The notes: a model not told the origin generated them from the letters alone. A DNA stretch of 64,000 nt from Candidatus Burkholderia humilis (GCA_001184405.1 LFMX01000014.1:1-64000); one strand, 5' to 3'. Numbered from the stretch's first letter, positions 9,872 to 19,040 are shown. A program made the numbers and translations.

Positions 9872-10901
9872 GGATGGCTTTCCTTTGATCAAGATCTTTG
9901 TGTTCGAGTATCTCACCGGCGGCGGCATCGATCCGGATGTGGCGAGCGAAGGCAGTCTCGCCGATCTCTCTGTGCTGATCGTCGAGGGACGCGTGATGCC
10001 CGATGCCATCGCGTCCGATCTGCGCGCGCTGCGTGGCATCGACGTGATGGTCGCGAGCTCGCGCTTCGAACAGATCGATGTGCCGCTCACGCACGTCAAG
10101 GCGCAGCCGGGCGAAGCGGTCACGCGCTTCGTCGCGCGCATGGCGCGGCAACACGATTATGCGTGCATCACCGCGCCGGAATGCGATGGCCTGCTGCTGC
10201 GCCTGCATGATGCCGTCGGCAGCGCGCGATGGCTCGGCTGCGCGAAAGAAGCGATTCGCGTGGCATCGAGCAAGAGCGCAACGGCCGTGTGGCTCGCCTT
10301 GCCTCGCCTCGCCGTGACGCGCTCGCTCGAACCCGATCAGGCCTTCGCGAGCATGGCGAGCCGCTGGGTCGTCAAGCCCGATGACGGCGCGGGCGGCCTC
10401 GATACACAGCGCTATGACGACTTCGATGCCGCGCGCGCCGAATACGAAGCGCGCGCCGAAGCGGGCCGTAATCCCGTGCTGCAAGCATGGATCGATGGCG
10501 ATCCGCTCAGCCTGTCGATGATCTGCAGCGATGAAGGCGCGCGCCTCGTGTCGATCAACTGGCAACGCATCGGCATGTCGGACTCGGGCATCGTGCAGTT
10601 CGATGGCGTCGATGTCGATCGCATCGATCGGCATGGTCCGCAAGGACGCGCGCTCGAACGTTTTGCGCTGCGTGTCGCGCAGGCGCTGCCGGGATTGCGC
10701 GGCTTCGCGGGCATCGACGTGGTGTGGCATCCGGAGCGCGGGCCTGTTGTCATCGAAGTGAATCCACGCTTGACGGTCGCGTATGCGGAGTTGTCGAAGT
10801 ACGGCGCGCGCAATCTTGCAGCGGAATTGCTCGCGGCGCATCACGTGCCCGGCTTTAGCGATGATGCATTGCCGTTGCGGGTAAGCGGAGGGACGTCATG
10901 A
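9870..10901 (+). CDS. mfnD: ATP-grasp ligase, MfnD-like (tyramine-glutamate ligase)
   Basis: ATP-grasp enzyme expected to join glutamate to tyramine in methylofuran synthesis, the carrier used by Fhc. The 343-residue frame contains RWVVKPDDGAGGLDTQ (nucleotide loop), ISWQR-like VSINWQRIGM, and the metal-binding end FAGIDVVWHPERGPVVIEVNPRL. The start ATG at 9870 overlaps the divergent start of the HisA-like gene (CATG); a TTG start at 9885 is possible. It overlaps mfnF by four bases. The assignment rests on fold plus neighbours, and other ATP-grasp ligations cannot be excluded. Intact. Confidence 0.75.
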   Translation: MDGFPLIKIFVFEYLTGGGIDPDVASEGSLADLSVLIVEGRVMPDAIASDLRALRGIDVMVASSRFEQIDVPLTHVKAQPGEAVTRFVARMARQHDYACITAPECDGLLLRLHDAVGSARWLGCAKEAIRVASSKSATAVWLALPRLAVTRSLEPDQAFASMASRWVVKPDDGAGGLDTQRYDDFDAARAEYEARAEAGRNPVLQAWIDGDPLSLSMICSDEGARLVSINWQRIGMSDSGIVQFDGVDVDRIDRHGPQGRALERFALRVAQALPGLRGFAGIDVVWHPERGPVVIEVNPRLTVAYAELSKYGARNLAAELLAAHHVPGFSDDALPLRVSGGTS

Positions 10902-12006
10902 GCGCGGTCTTCGGATGGGACGTGGGCGGCGCACACGTCAAGGTGTCGATGACCTCGCGCGCGGGCGTGCTCGAAGATGTCGCGCAATGGGCGTGTCCGT
11001 TGTGGCAAGGCATCGCGCATCTCGAACGCGTGCGTGATCGACAGCATGTTCGAGCGCTGGCCGCATGCTGCGGAAAACACCGCGCGTCATGCAGTCACGA
11101 TGACCGGCGAGATGGTCGATCTCTTCACGGATCGCGCGGAAGGCGTACGCACCTTGTCGCGCACGCTGGCGCAACGGCTCGGTCCGCCGCGCACGCTGTT
11201 CTTTGCAGGCGATGCTTGGCTCGCGCGTTCCGCATGCGCCGATGGCTGGCGCAAGGTCGCATCGGCGAACTGGCCTTGCAACCGCGCAATGAGTCCGCGG
11301 CGTGCATGCCGCATGCATTGCTCGTCGATATCGGCAGCACGACCACGGACATCATTCCGATCGTCGATGGCAAGGTCATGGCGCGCGGTTCGAACGATGC
11401 AGACCGCCTCGTCTCGGGCGAGCTCATTTATCAGGGCGTCGTGCGCACGCCCTGCGGCGTTGCGCATTGCATTTCGCGGCGAAACCACGGGCGTGATGAA
11501 CGAATGGTTTGCAACGACGGCCGATGTCTATTCGTCTGACGGGAGAGTTGTGGGCCGCGCACGATCAGCATCCGAGCGCGGACAACGGACCGAAGACCGA
11601 AAGCGCGAGCCGCGCGCGCATTGCGCGAACCATTGGCCGCGATGCCGCCGATGCAAGCGATGCCGAATGGCGGCGCTTCACGCACACATGGCGTCAGGCG
11701 CAGTTGCGCGTGCTCGAAGCGAACCTTGTGCGCGTCGGTGCGCGGCATGCGTCGCTTGTCAATGCGCCGATCGTCGGTGCGGGATGTGGACGCTTTCTTG
11801 CTGCGGCGCTCGCGCGTGAAGAGGCGCGCGGTTATGTCGATTTTGCGCGGCTCGCAAGCATGGCGAGCGATGACACCGAGCGCGCCGAATGGGTGTCGAC
11901 ATGCGCGCCGAGCGTGGCCGTCGCGCTGCTCGCGGCATCGGCGGCGCAGGGTGCGTCGGGCAACGAAAGGCTTTCATCGAACGATGTGGCCATGCGCGCA
12001 GCGTGA
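10898..12006 (+). pseudogene. mfnF: MfnF-like hydantoinase/oxoprolinase-family protein (four frameshifts)
   Basis: The family includes archaeal MfnF, which joins the tyramine-glutamate and aminomethylfuran halves of methanofuran. Recognisable blocks in order are FGWDVGGAHVKV, MTGEMVDLFTDRAEG, LLVDIGSTTTDIIPI (phosphate-binding DIGST), FRGETTGVMNEWF, and a C-terminal NAPIVGAGCGRF. They fall in successive frames with breaks near 11030, 11280, 11455 and 11530. With four frame changes the gene cannot make a product. The start overlaps mfnD by four bases. Confidence 0.8.
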
Positions 12007-12043
12007 TAGCCTGAAAAACACAACGGCGAATGAGGACTGACCT

Positions 12044-12619
12044 ATGTGGGTGGTGAAGATTGGGGGAAGCCTCAGTCACGACCCGGCGCTGCACGCATGG
12101 CTCACGCGATTGTGGGAAGTGGGCGGCGGACGCGTCGTGATCGTGCCGGGCGGCGGTGATTTCGCCGATGCAGTGCGGCAATATCAGCGTGAATGGCGCT
12201 TCGACGATCTCGCCGCGCACAACATGTGTCTGCTTGCGATGGCGCAGTACGCCATTCTGATGCAGGGCGTCATGCCCGATCTCGTGCTTGCATCGAACGA
12301 GGAACATATCCGCCGTGCATTGCGCGATGGCCGCGTCGCGGTGTGGGTGCCGACCGATCTCATGCGCACGACGCCCGATGTCATGACCAACTGGGACACG
12401 ACATCCGACAGTCTCGCCGCATGGCTTTCCACCACGCTCAACGCAGAACGTCTGATGATCGTGAAGTCGTGCGCGATCGATGCCAATGCGTCGCTCGATA
12501 TGCTCGCCGCGAGCGGCATCGTCGATGCGCACTTTACGTCCTACGTACGCGATGCAAACTATGTCGTCGATGTATTGAGCAAGGACGGTGTCGATCGTCT
12601 GCTCAATGCGATGGCCTGA
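12044..12619 (+). CDS. mfnE: MfnE-like amino-acid-kinase-family protein
   Basis: Amino-acid-kinase fold, 191 residues. The N-terminal VVKIGGSL and VVIVPGGGDFADAVR are the phosphate-binding loops. DLVLASNEEHI and MIVKSCAID follow. MfnE phosphorylates 5-(aminomethyl)furan-3-methanol phosphate to the diphosphate used by MfnF. The gene follows mfnF by 37 bases with GAGGA eight bases before the ATG. Its 3' end converges on mfnB. The frame is intact, but the enzyme has no complete pathway here because mfnB and mfnF are broken. Confidence 0.75.
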   Translation: MWVVKIGGSLSHDPALHAWLTRLWEVGGGRVVIVPGGGDFADAVRQYQREWRFDDLAAHNMCLLAMAQYAILMQGVMPDLVLASNEEHIRRALRDGRVAVWVPTDLMRTTPDVMTNWDTTSDSLAAWLSTTLNAERLMIVKSCAIDANASLDMLAASGIVDAHFTSYVRDANYVVDVLSKDGVDRLLNAMA

Positions 12620-13288
12620 ACATCGACATGTAACGCGCGTGCGAGCATGGCGACGCGCTTCGGATCGAGCTGGCCGGCGCGGCCTTCTTGCTCATGGCAT
12701 AACGCGCCGCGAAAGCCTGCGATATCGGGCGCAAGCGCGTGAATGTTCTCGAGATCGTCGACGCTTAACGATTCCGCGAGCGCGATCATCGTCTTATATG
12801 CGCGCGCTTCAGCGATGCATGCGCCGAGCGTCACGACATCGACGCAATCGAAAAGCGTGCGGCCGTTCTTGTTCGCGGTATCGAAGACGATGGCCGCAAA
12901 GCCCAGTTGCAATGCGATCGATACGACCGTCGGATAAGAGCACGGGCACGATGGGCGCAGAAAGGCTCGCCAAATGCCGCAGACAAGGCATCGCGTCGCG
13001 CCCGGCTCGACGCCGACCTTTTCACGTAATCGACGCCCGTTGCCGCGACATCGCGTACGCGCGTGGTCATGATGGCGAGCGCATCGTTAGGCAAATCGCC
13101 GATGGTTGCGCTAATCGGTTTGCTCGCATGCTGCACGCGTAAAGTCTGCACGATACGCGTGATCTCGCTTATATCGACGCCGCCCAGTGCGCCCGCACGC
13201 GGCTCTTTCAGATCGATCCATCGGCGCCTGCGTTCGCGGCCTCGAATGCTTCTTCGCGCGAGCGCACGCTGGCGAGTAATGCGGTCAT
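12559..13288 (-). pseudogene. mfnB: MfnB-like (5-formylfuran-3-yl)methyl phosphate synthase (frameshifts)
   Basis: MfnB builds the furan ring of methanofuran from glyceraldehyde-3-phosphate. The start at 13288 reads MTALLASVRSREEAFEAAN. The catalytic block DLKEPRAGALGGV, then ISATIGDLP, VDYVKVGV and FAAIVFDTANKNGRTLFD follow in different frames. Breaks lie near 13218, 13015 and between about 12930 and 12990. The last frame runs on antisense into mfnE, so the original stop is uncertain. The ATGA overlap with the DUF447 gene marks an operon. Confidence 0.78.
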
Positions 13289-13846
13289 TCAACACTCCGG
13301 TCTTTTGCCCGATGCGACTCGATGGCCTGCATGAGCCATTGCCATGCTTCGCGTTCGTCATCGCCCGTGGTTTTGTCGATGGCGATACGCAGATAGTCGA
13401 TTTCGCTATCCACTTTTTCACGCGGTAACATGAAGAGACGGCTCACGAGAATCGCACCTTCGACAACAGCGGCTTGCGCGCGATTGAAGCCATGAAACGA
13501 CGCATGCGTTTCGCGATGCACGCATTCCATGCGTAACGTGGGACGTGTTTCATCGTCATGCACTTCGCTCAAGCGCAGTTCGGTATGCGCGAGCGTTTGC
13601 GCAAGACGCACGCTCGCAACCGTGGTCGCGACGACCGTGGGCCAGTCGCGCTTAGTGCCGGTGACGCAGCCTGCGAACACGCGCACATCGGTTGTGAAGT
13701 TGACGACGGCGCAGCGTGTCGCGACGACATTATCGAACGTGGTGGAAGGGCGAAATGGCGCGAGGATGGCGAAATCGTGCTCGAAGCGCACGCTCATCGG
13801 CGTGATATGCGGACGACCATCGCGTGACGATCGTCTCGTAGATCAT
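13285..13846 (-). pseudogene. DUF447-family flavin-fold protein (frameshift)
   Basis: DUF447 proteins occur in methanogens and in bacteria with H4MPT; their reaction is unknown to me. The start at 13846 reads MIYETIVT, then the frame breaks near 13828. It resumes with DGRPHITPMSVRFEHDFAIL, and the rest (FDNVVATRCAVVNFTTDVRVFAG, then RAQAAVVEGAILVSRL) is continuous to the stop. About two residues appear lost at the break. The stop overlaps mfnB by four bases. Confidence 0.75.
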
Positions 13847-13877
13847 GGCGTCGAGCGCTTGCTTGAAATACCGATCG

Positions 13878-13920
13878 GCACGAAGCCGCATGCGCGCAAT
13901 AGCACGATGCGGCTTCGTGC
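13878..13920 (-). terminator. Hairpin just downstream of pqqA (attenuator-like)
   Basis: Perfect 14-base inverted repeat, GCACGAAGCCGCAT at 13878-13891 and its complement at 13907-13920, with a 15-base loop. It starts 16 bases after the pqqA stop on the minus strand and lacks a U-run. It is more likely a partial terminator or a 3' stabiliser that keeps pqqA transcript in excess over the downstream genes. Confidence 0.6.
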
Positions 13921-13935
13921 GGGCTTCAGACGCAT

Positions 13936-14010
13936 TTAGCGCGTGGCGATATACATCGTGATTTCGAAACCAAAACGCATATCGGTGAAGCTAGGCGTGA
14001 TCCATTGCAT
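13936..14010 (-). CDS. pqqA: PqqA, PQQ precursor peptide
   Basis: A 24-residue peptide from 14010 that supplies Glu16 and Tyr20 to form PQQ. The invariant EITMY motif (Glu-x-x-x-Tyr) is present, within FGFEITMYIATR. AGGAGG ends seven bases before this ATG; an in-frame ATG at 14016 is too close to that site to be the main start. It sits on the same strand as pqqBCDE but 10 kb upstream, behind a sigma-54 promoter and followed by a hairpin. Too short for most gene callers, but unmistakable. Intact. Confidence 0.95.
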   Translation of the reverse strand: MQWITPSFTDMRFGFEITMYIATR

Positions 14011-14039
14011 GCGCATTCCTCCTTTAAGGGGTTTCAAAC

Positions 14040-14066
14040 ACGATGCGCGAATGTGCACCGCATCGT
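14040..14066. repeat. Inverted repeat in the pqqA leader
   Basis: ACGATGCG (14040-14047) and CGCATCGT (14059-14066) form an 8-base stem with an 11-base loop. The repeat spans the expected 5' end of the pqqA transcript, given the sigma-54 site at 14074-14089. It could be a 5' stabilising hairpin or a binding site. Confidence 0.45.
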
Positions 14067-14073
14067 TTGGTAA

Positions 14074-14089
14074 AGCAAACGCCGTGCCA
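14074..14089 (-). promoter_or_regulatory. Sigma-54 promoter of pqqA
   Basis: On the minus strand the sequence is TGGCACGGCGTTTGCT, a full match to the -24/-12 consensus TGGCAC-N5-TTGCW. The GC of the -12 element is at 14075-14076, so transcription should begin near 14064, about 54 bases before the pqqA start. An intact sigma-54 activator gene lies 2 kb upstream on the same strand and is the obvious candidate to drive it. Confidence 0.85.
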
Positions 14090-14103
14090 TCTATCAGCGT
14101 GCG

Positions 14104-15526
14104 CTACGATGCGCCCGCTGTGACGGAAACGAAGCAAAGTGTCCTAGTGATCTTTTTCTTTGTTGCGCCGGGCGCATGCCACGCGTTCAAATCTTCTTCA
14201 GGCCGATCGACTTCGCATCCCCAGTCGAGTGCCTGATCCTGATCGAAACGCTTGCCGAGTTGCCATGCGATTTCCGCGCGTGCGAGTTGCACGCCGAGAT
14301 AGAACGCGTGACCGCCATCGCTTTCGACATTGAGCGATGGATACAGCGCAAACGGATCGATCGCGATGTGACGACCATCGCGGTATAGATATGAATGCCG
14401 TCTGTTGCGACTTGCACGCGGTAATTCGGATCGCGCACGGGGGCGGCGAATGCGGCAATTTCGTTGGCATCATAAGGGAAGGGGCGCTTCGAATGCAAGG
14501 CGGACAGATCGGCGTTGATGCCCTTGGGCAAGGTCTGCGTTTCGCGTGCGGCATGCATGACGCGTCGCGCAACATCGGCTTCGTGTATCGCGCGTCGTGT
14601 ATGCAGGCTGACCGATGTCGTCAACACTGCCGCAATGCGCAACTCTGCCGCCATGCCGAACAGCACCGCGTTGATGCCGGTCGTGTCCGCTTCCGTGAGT
14701 TCGGTCACGTTGCCGACGCCCATCATGATTGGCACATCGTCGGGATAGCGTTCGCGCAAGGACACGTAGCGCGCGATGGATGTCGCAAGACCGAAGGGAA
14801 TGGGATCGGCAAGAAAGGCGCGATTGCGTTTTTGCATGCCTTCGATCGCTGCATCGAGCGATGCAACGTCTGACGGTTCGCGCGGCACGAGGATCGGCGT
14901 CGACGCGATTTCATCCGCGACCCATAAGGTGTCGGCGTTCAGGCTCATCACATAGTCCGCGCCTGCACGTCCGCCGCGAATGAGTTCGTCGGTGAGCATC
15001 GAATCGACGCTGACGCGATAGTCTTGTTCCGTCAACATCGATACCGCGTCTTCAAGATGCGGAAACGCCGTCTCCGGCAAACAGCCGATGTCGATCACAT
15101 CCGCGCCTTGACGCTTGTATTCCTTTGCGCGTGCCGCAATGTCATCGAGACCAAGACGCGGTGCATCGACGATCTCCGCAAAAATCTCCGTCTCGTCGCG
15201 CGATAAATCCACATGACGCGCTTCACGCCCGAAGAACTGCAGCAGGTCTTTCACCTCTTCAGGACCGCGCTCGACCTTCACGCCGTAGTGCTGCGTGAGC
15301 GCATCGAGATCGCCGTGGCATCGGCCGGGAGGCTCGTGCCTTCGCTTAGCGGATTCGCAACGCGTCTGCGGATCATATCGGCTGTCATCAAACCTGCGAC
15401 CTGCAAGCCGATCTCGCGCACTTCCCATGTAAAAGGCGTTTTCTTCGCGACCGGCGCGATGCTTTCGAGTACGTGTTGCAGGCTCAGTTGAGCAAGCCGT
15501 CCCGTCAGAAAGACGATGTGTTCCAT
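14104..15526 (-). pseudogene. Dihydropteroate-synthase-like H4MPT protein (frameshifts)
   Basis: A protein of about 470 residues found in bacterial H4MPT clusters, related to dihydropteroate synthase (DUF6513 type). It begins MEHIVFLTGRLAQLSL at 15526. The frame breaks near 15320 before PGRCHGDLDALTQHYGVKV. The middle contains ADVIDIGCLPE and MMGVGNVTELTEAD, typical of the DHPS barrel. It breaks again near 14386, where loss of one A separates DGIHIY from NRDGRHIAIDPFALYPSLN. A final stretch QLARAEIAWQLGKRFDQ continues to 14104. Not functional. Confidence 0.75.
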
Positions 15527-16100
15527 GCGCGCTTCAGGTCCGCGAGACGTTGATCGAGTGCGGCTTCCAGTTCGTCGAGCGAGCGGGCCACCGTGGTGTG
15601 CGCGAATTGCGCAAGCCGCTCGACGTTCTCGAACTCGATCGCGCGCGGTCTCACTTCAACCCATTCCTTAGGGGCTTGCGTGATGACCGAGGGCGCGGTG
15701 TCGCATGCGAACACGATGCTCGGCACGCATTGCTTGCCGGCTTGCGCGAGATTGGTGGGCAAGGTATCGGAGATGCCAAACGCGCATTTCGCGACTGTGT
15801 TGCTCGTCGCGGGCGCGATCATGACCGTGTGATAGTCGCCGTTATAGAGCTGCCAACGGGCACGCTGCTCGCGCTGTTATCGCGAAACACCTTGAAATGC
15901 TCGCGCAATTTCGCAAGCGTCCAGCCGTAGAGCGGCAGTACTTCTTCACCGGCCGACGAGAGAAACACGTCCACGTCCGGCAAGCGCAATGCAAGCGCAA
16001 TCGATTCATCGAGCATATGACCTGAACCGGTCACGCACCACGCAAAGCGCGCGGCGGGCTTGAATTCATCGAGCCGGCGGACAGGCGTGGGTTGCGTCAT
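15505..16100 (-). pseudogene. AfpA/DmrX-type flavoprotein (frameshift)
   Basis: Flavoprotein resembling archaeal AfpA/DmrB dihydromethanopterin reductase. N-terminal FAWCVTGSGHMLDESI and DVFLSSAGEEVLPLYGW, then after a break MIAPATSNTVAKCAFGIS. Loss of one C near 15857 explains the shift (VPVGQLYNGDYHTVM). The start overlaps the activator stop by four bases, and the 3' end overlaps the DHPS-like gene by 22 bases. It would have reduced the pterin in H4MPT synthesis, by analogy. Confidence 0.75.
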
Positions 16101-18121
16101 GCGTCGGTCGAGGTCGAATCATGAGACAGGCGAATATGCAAGCGATGCATCTTTCGATAAAGCGTATTGCGGCTGATGCCCAACACCTTCGCGACGTTGC
16201 TCACGTTCCAGCGATGCTCATCGAGCAGCAACAGCACGGTCTCGCGTTCCTTCACCTGAATGGCATTGAGCGATGACGTATCGGTATCTTCGGCGAGATG
16301 CGGCATCGGCGTGCTAGGTACGCTTGCCTGAATGCGCGGCGTGATTTGCGGCACAGCGCCGTTGACGATTTCCGATGGCAAATGCGCGCAGCGAATTTCG
16401 GGGCCATCGCATAGCGCGATGGCCATTTGCAGCACGTACCGCAATTGACGGATATTGCCGGGCCATGTATAACTCAGCAACGCTTGACGCGCTTCATCGC
16501 TGAGAGAAGGTGGATCGTCGGATTCCGATTCGAGAATATGACCGATCAACGCAAGCGCATCGGCGCGTTCCTTGAGCGGCGGCAGATTGATTTCAATGCC
16601 GTTCAAGCGATAGTACAAGTCCTCGCGGAACATGCCCGTCTGCACGAGTTCCATGAGATTGCGGTGACTGGCGCTGATCAACTGGAAGTCTACTTTTACG
16701 GTGGTTTCCGCGCCCAAAGGCGTCACTTCACGCTCTTCGATCACGCGCAAAAGACGCGCTTGCAGCGCAAGCGGCATGTCGCCGATTTCATCGAGAAAGA
16801 GCGTGCCGCCATTGGCCTGCACGATCTTGCCGCGACGTCCTTCACGCTGCGCGCCTGTGAACGCGCCCGCACGATAACCGAACAACTCGCTCTCGATCAG
16901 ATTCTCGGGCAGCGATGCGCAATTCACCGCGACGAACGTGCCCGCATTATTCGGGCTGATGCTATGCAGCGCATTCGCGAACACTTCTTTGCCGGTGCCG
17001 GTTTGTCCGCGCAGAATGATTGGAATCTTGCGCTGAATCACGCGCGCGGCGAGTTGAATCTGCGATGCCATGCGTGGATCGCCGAATTCGAGATGCGAGA
17101 GTTTGTCTATGCGGCCTGTGGTTTCGCTGCCGTTACCTTTGCGAACGGATTTAGCGCGCGATGCCGGATCGCTCAAGAGAATACGTTTAGCGCCATCGCA
17201 CGGCGTCTGCGCCGTGAGAAAGAAGCGGCTGTTTGCCTTGGCGCTATACACCGTGACCGGATGGAACGAGCCGCGAATGCTGCGCGCGATCATGTCTTCG
17301 AGCGTCGCATTAAAGGCTTCTTCGATGCGCTTGCCGCACAGTTCAGCGGGCGAACGCAGATCGAGCTGGAGCAATGCGCTGCGGCTTGCGGCAAGCACGA
17401 CGCCATCGTCGCTCACGGCGAGTTTGCCCGCGTGCAGCGTGCCGACGAATTCGGGCCGGCTATGAAAATGGATCATGTTCGCGTGGCGGTAACGCGCATC
17501 GATCAAACGGTTTTCGATCATTTGCCGCGACATGCCAACGAGCACGAGCGAATGCTGTTGGAGCAGTTTCGAGCGGCTCGTGACATCGAGTACGCCGACG
17601 ACTTCACCGCGTTCATCGAAAATCGGCGCGGCGGAGCAGGTGAGCGATGTATAGCGCGGATAGAAATGTTCGTGCTGACATACCGCGATGCAATCGCGCT
17701 CGATGAGGCACGTGCCCATGCCGTTGGTGCCCGCTTCGCGCTCGCTCCACATGGCGCCGACGCGCAGGCCATCAGCGGCGACTGCTTCGCCGAACGGCAC
17801 CGACGACACCTGATGCACGATCACGCCGTCTGAATCGACGAGTACGACGGCCAGTTCCGGGTCCGCCAACTGCTGATAGAGCGTGGTCATTTCTAGCTTC
17901 GAACACGCGATGAGATCGCTTGCGGCATCACGGCGTTCGTTGAGCTCACGCGTCGTGAGCACGGGCGGCATGACGAAGTGGCCCGGATCGAGCTGGAATT
18001 CGGTGAGACATCGCAGCCACGATTGCGCGACGGAATCGCTGGCGCGGTGCGCGGCGAGCGGATTGTGAACGATGTTCAATACTTCCCGGACATGCGTATC
18101 TACGTCAGCGAGTGACGACAT
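16097..18121 (-). CDS. Sigma-54-dependent activator, AcoR-like (GAF-AAA-Fis)
   Basis: A 674-residue enhancer-binding protein. Residues about 60-330 form a GAF-type sensor region like AcoR (REAGTNGMGTCLIE). The AAA+ domain has GQTGTGKE (Walker A), ESELFGYRAGAFTGA (sigma-54 contact loop), GGTLFLDEIGDMP (Walker B) and the arginine region FREDLYYRL. The C-terminus is a Fis helix-turn-helix (VAKVLGISRNTLYRKMHRL). All motifs and the frame are intact although the next two genes are broken. It overlaps the flavoprotein gene by four bases. A consensus sigma-54 promoter lies 2 kb away before pqqA. AcoR relatives respond to alcohols or acetoin; the ligand here is unknown. Confidence 0.9.
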   Translation of the reverse strand: MSSLADVDTHVREVLNIVHNPLAAHRASDSVAQSWLRCLTEFQLDPGHFVMPPVLTTRELNERRDAASDLIACSKLEMTTLYQQLADPELAVVLVDSDGVIVHQVSSVPFGEAVAADGLRVGAMWSEREAGTNGMGTCLIERDCIAVCQHEHFYPRYTSLTCSAAPIFDERGEVVGVLDVTSRSKLLQQHSLVLVGMSRQMIENRLIDARYRHANMIHFHSRPEFVGTLHAGKLAVSDDGVVLAASRSALLQLDLRSPAELCGKRIEEAFNATLEDMIARSIRGSFHPVTVYSAKANSRFFLTAQTPCDGAKRILLSDPASRAKSVRKGNGSETTGRIDKLSHLEFGDPRMASQIQLAARVIQRKIPIILRGQTGTGKEVFANALHSISPNNAGTFVAVNCASLPENLIESELFGYRAGAFTGAQREGRRGKIVQANGGTLFLDEIGDMPLALQARLLRVIEEREVTPLGAETTVKVDFQLISASHRNLMELVQTGMFREDLYYRLNGIEINLPPLKERADALALIGHILESESDDPPSLSDEARQALLSYTWPGNIRQLRYVLQMAIALCDGPEIRCAHLPSEIVNGAVPQITPRIQASVPSTPMPHLAEDTDTSSLNAIQVKERETVLLLLDEHRWNVSNVAKVLGISRNTLYRKMHRLHIRLSHDSTSTDA

Positions 18122-18857
18122 GGGGGCAAGTCTCCAAGCGTTCGTGTCGACGCGTGCGTGGATGCACGACGCTGTATCTATTGGATGTTCCGCTTAAGCC
18201 CGCGGCTCTCAGTGCTTACTTTTCTTTGTTGCTGCTAAAGACTGCTTGCGGGCGCGCCTCGTATTCCGGTTGATCGATATGAAACGACGAGTCCGATCTG
18301 ACCCGGTCTTAAAAATCCTACCTCTTATTTAGCGATGGTTCAATAAGTAGTCGCATAGAGGTGGCGTTCGCTCGCGCGATTTTTGCTTAACTGCCTGCGC
18401 GTTTGCGGTGATTATTCTTCAGCTGATTGCGCCAGGATGAGGCGCTCATGGGCGGTTTGGATCCGATTCGCAATGTTGTTCCTGTTCCTTCTGAGGCGCA
18501 TCTGGCGATGGATGTGGTTTATATCGAAGGATCGACTGGGTGCGACGGGAGACCGTCAGGAGATAGAAGGTGAAAGTTCTTTACGATGAAGAACTAGCGA
18601 TTCACATCGACCCCGAGTCATGCGGTGGCACTCGCGAGGGTGTCACCGAAGCGTTATCGGGGGCCGCAGCGTACCAGACTGCAACAAGCCCGGATATACG
18701 ACTGCAACCCATCCTGTCCGAATCAAATCATGCGAAAACCTGGCGCAAACGGGACGCGTTCATATACGTTCATATACGGTCCATGCAGAAAAGTGTAGTC
18801 CTGCGTTGCATCGTCGATCACGATATCCCTCACGCCGACCAGTCCAGAGTTTGTCCT
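18122..18857. other. Gap with no intact gene; possible group II intron 5' remnant
   Basis: No convincing gene lies here. At about 18555-18660 the sequence GGAGATAGAAGGTGAAAG followed by a frame MKVLYDEELAIHIDPESCGG resembles, from memory, the 5' region of Burkholderia group II introns (usually MKV-YDEG-A-HI-PESC). It loses similarity after about 18665, and no reverse transcriptase is present. A 10-base direct duplication, GTTCATATAC twice, lies near 18758-18778. The remainder (18122-18540) holds nothing I recognise. Confidence 0.4.
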
Positions 18858-19040
18858 CTATTTCGCGTGTTTCTTGAGTTGGGCCTTTCGCTTGGGCCGC
18901 TCGTTGATAATCCTCGCGCGATGCTTGTCCTTCATCTTCTTCCACTGCTTGCATTCGTCTTTCGTGCGCAGGCAGCCGATGCACAAGCCGGTCTTTTTAT
19001 CGAACTCGCAAATCTTGATGCAGGGTGATTCGATGCCCAT
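18858..19040 (-). CDS. DUF1289 family small protein
   Basis: 60 residues from 19040 (MGIESPCIKICEFD). The conserved cysteine pattern SPCIKIC-x7-GLCIGC followed by TKDECKQWKKM matches DUF1289, a small family thought to bind a metal. The C-terminal half is strongly basic. The function is unknown. Upstream reading without a start Met is ignored. Confidence 0.8.
   Translation of the reverse strand: MGIESPCIKICEFDKKTGLCIGCLRTKDECKQWKKMKDKHRARIINERPKRKAQLKKHAK

Noticed and set aside
16427-17833. 468-residue plus-strand ORF opposite the sigma-54 activator
   Set aside because: It is the antisense shadow of a gene with every AAA+ motif intact; high GC keeps complementary frames open, and its composition has no family signature.
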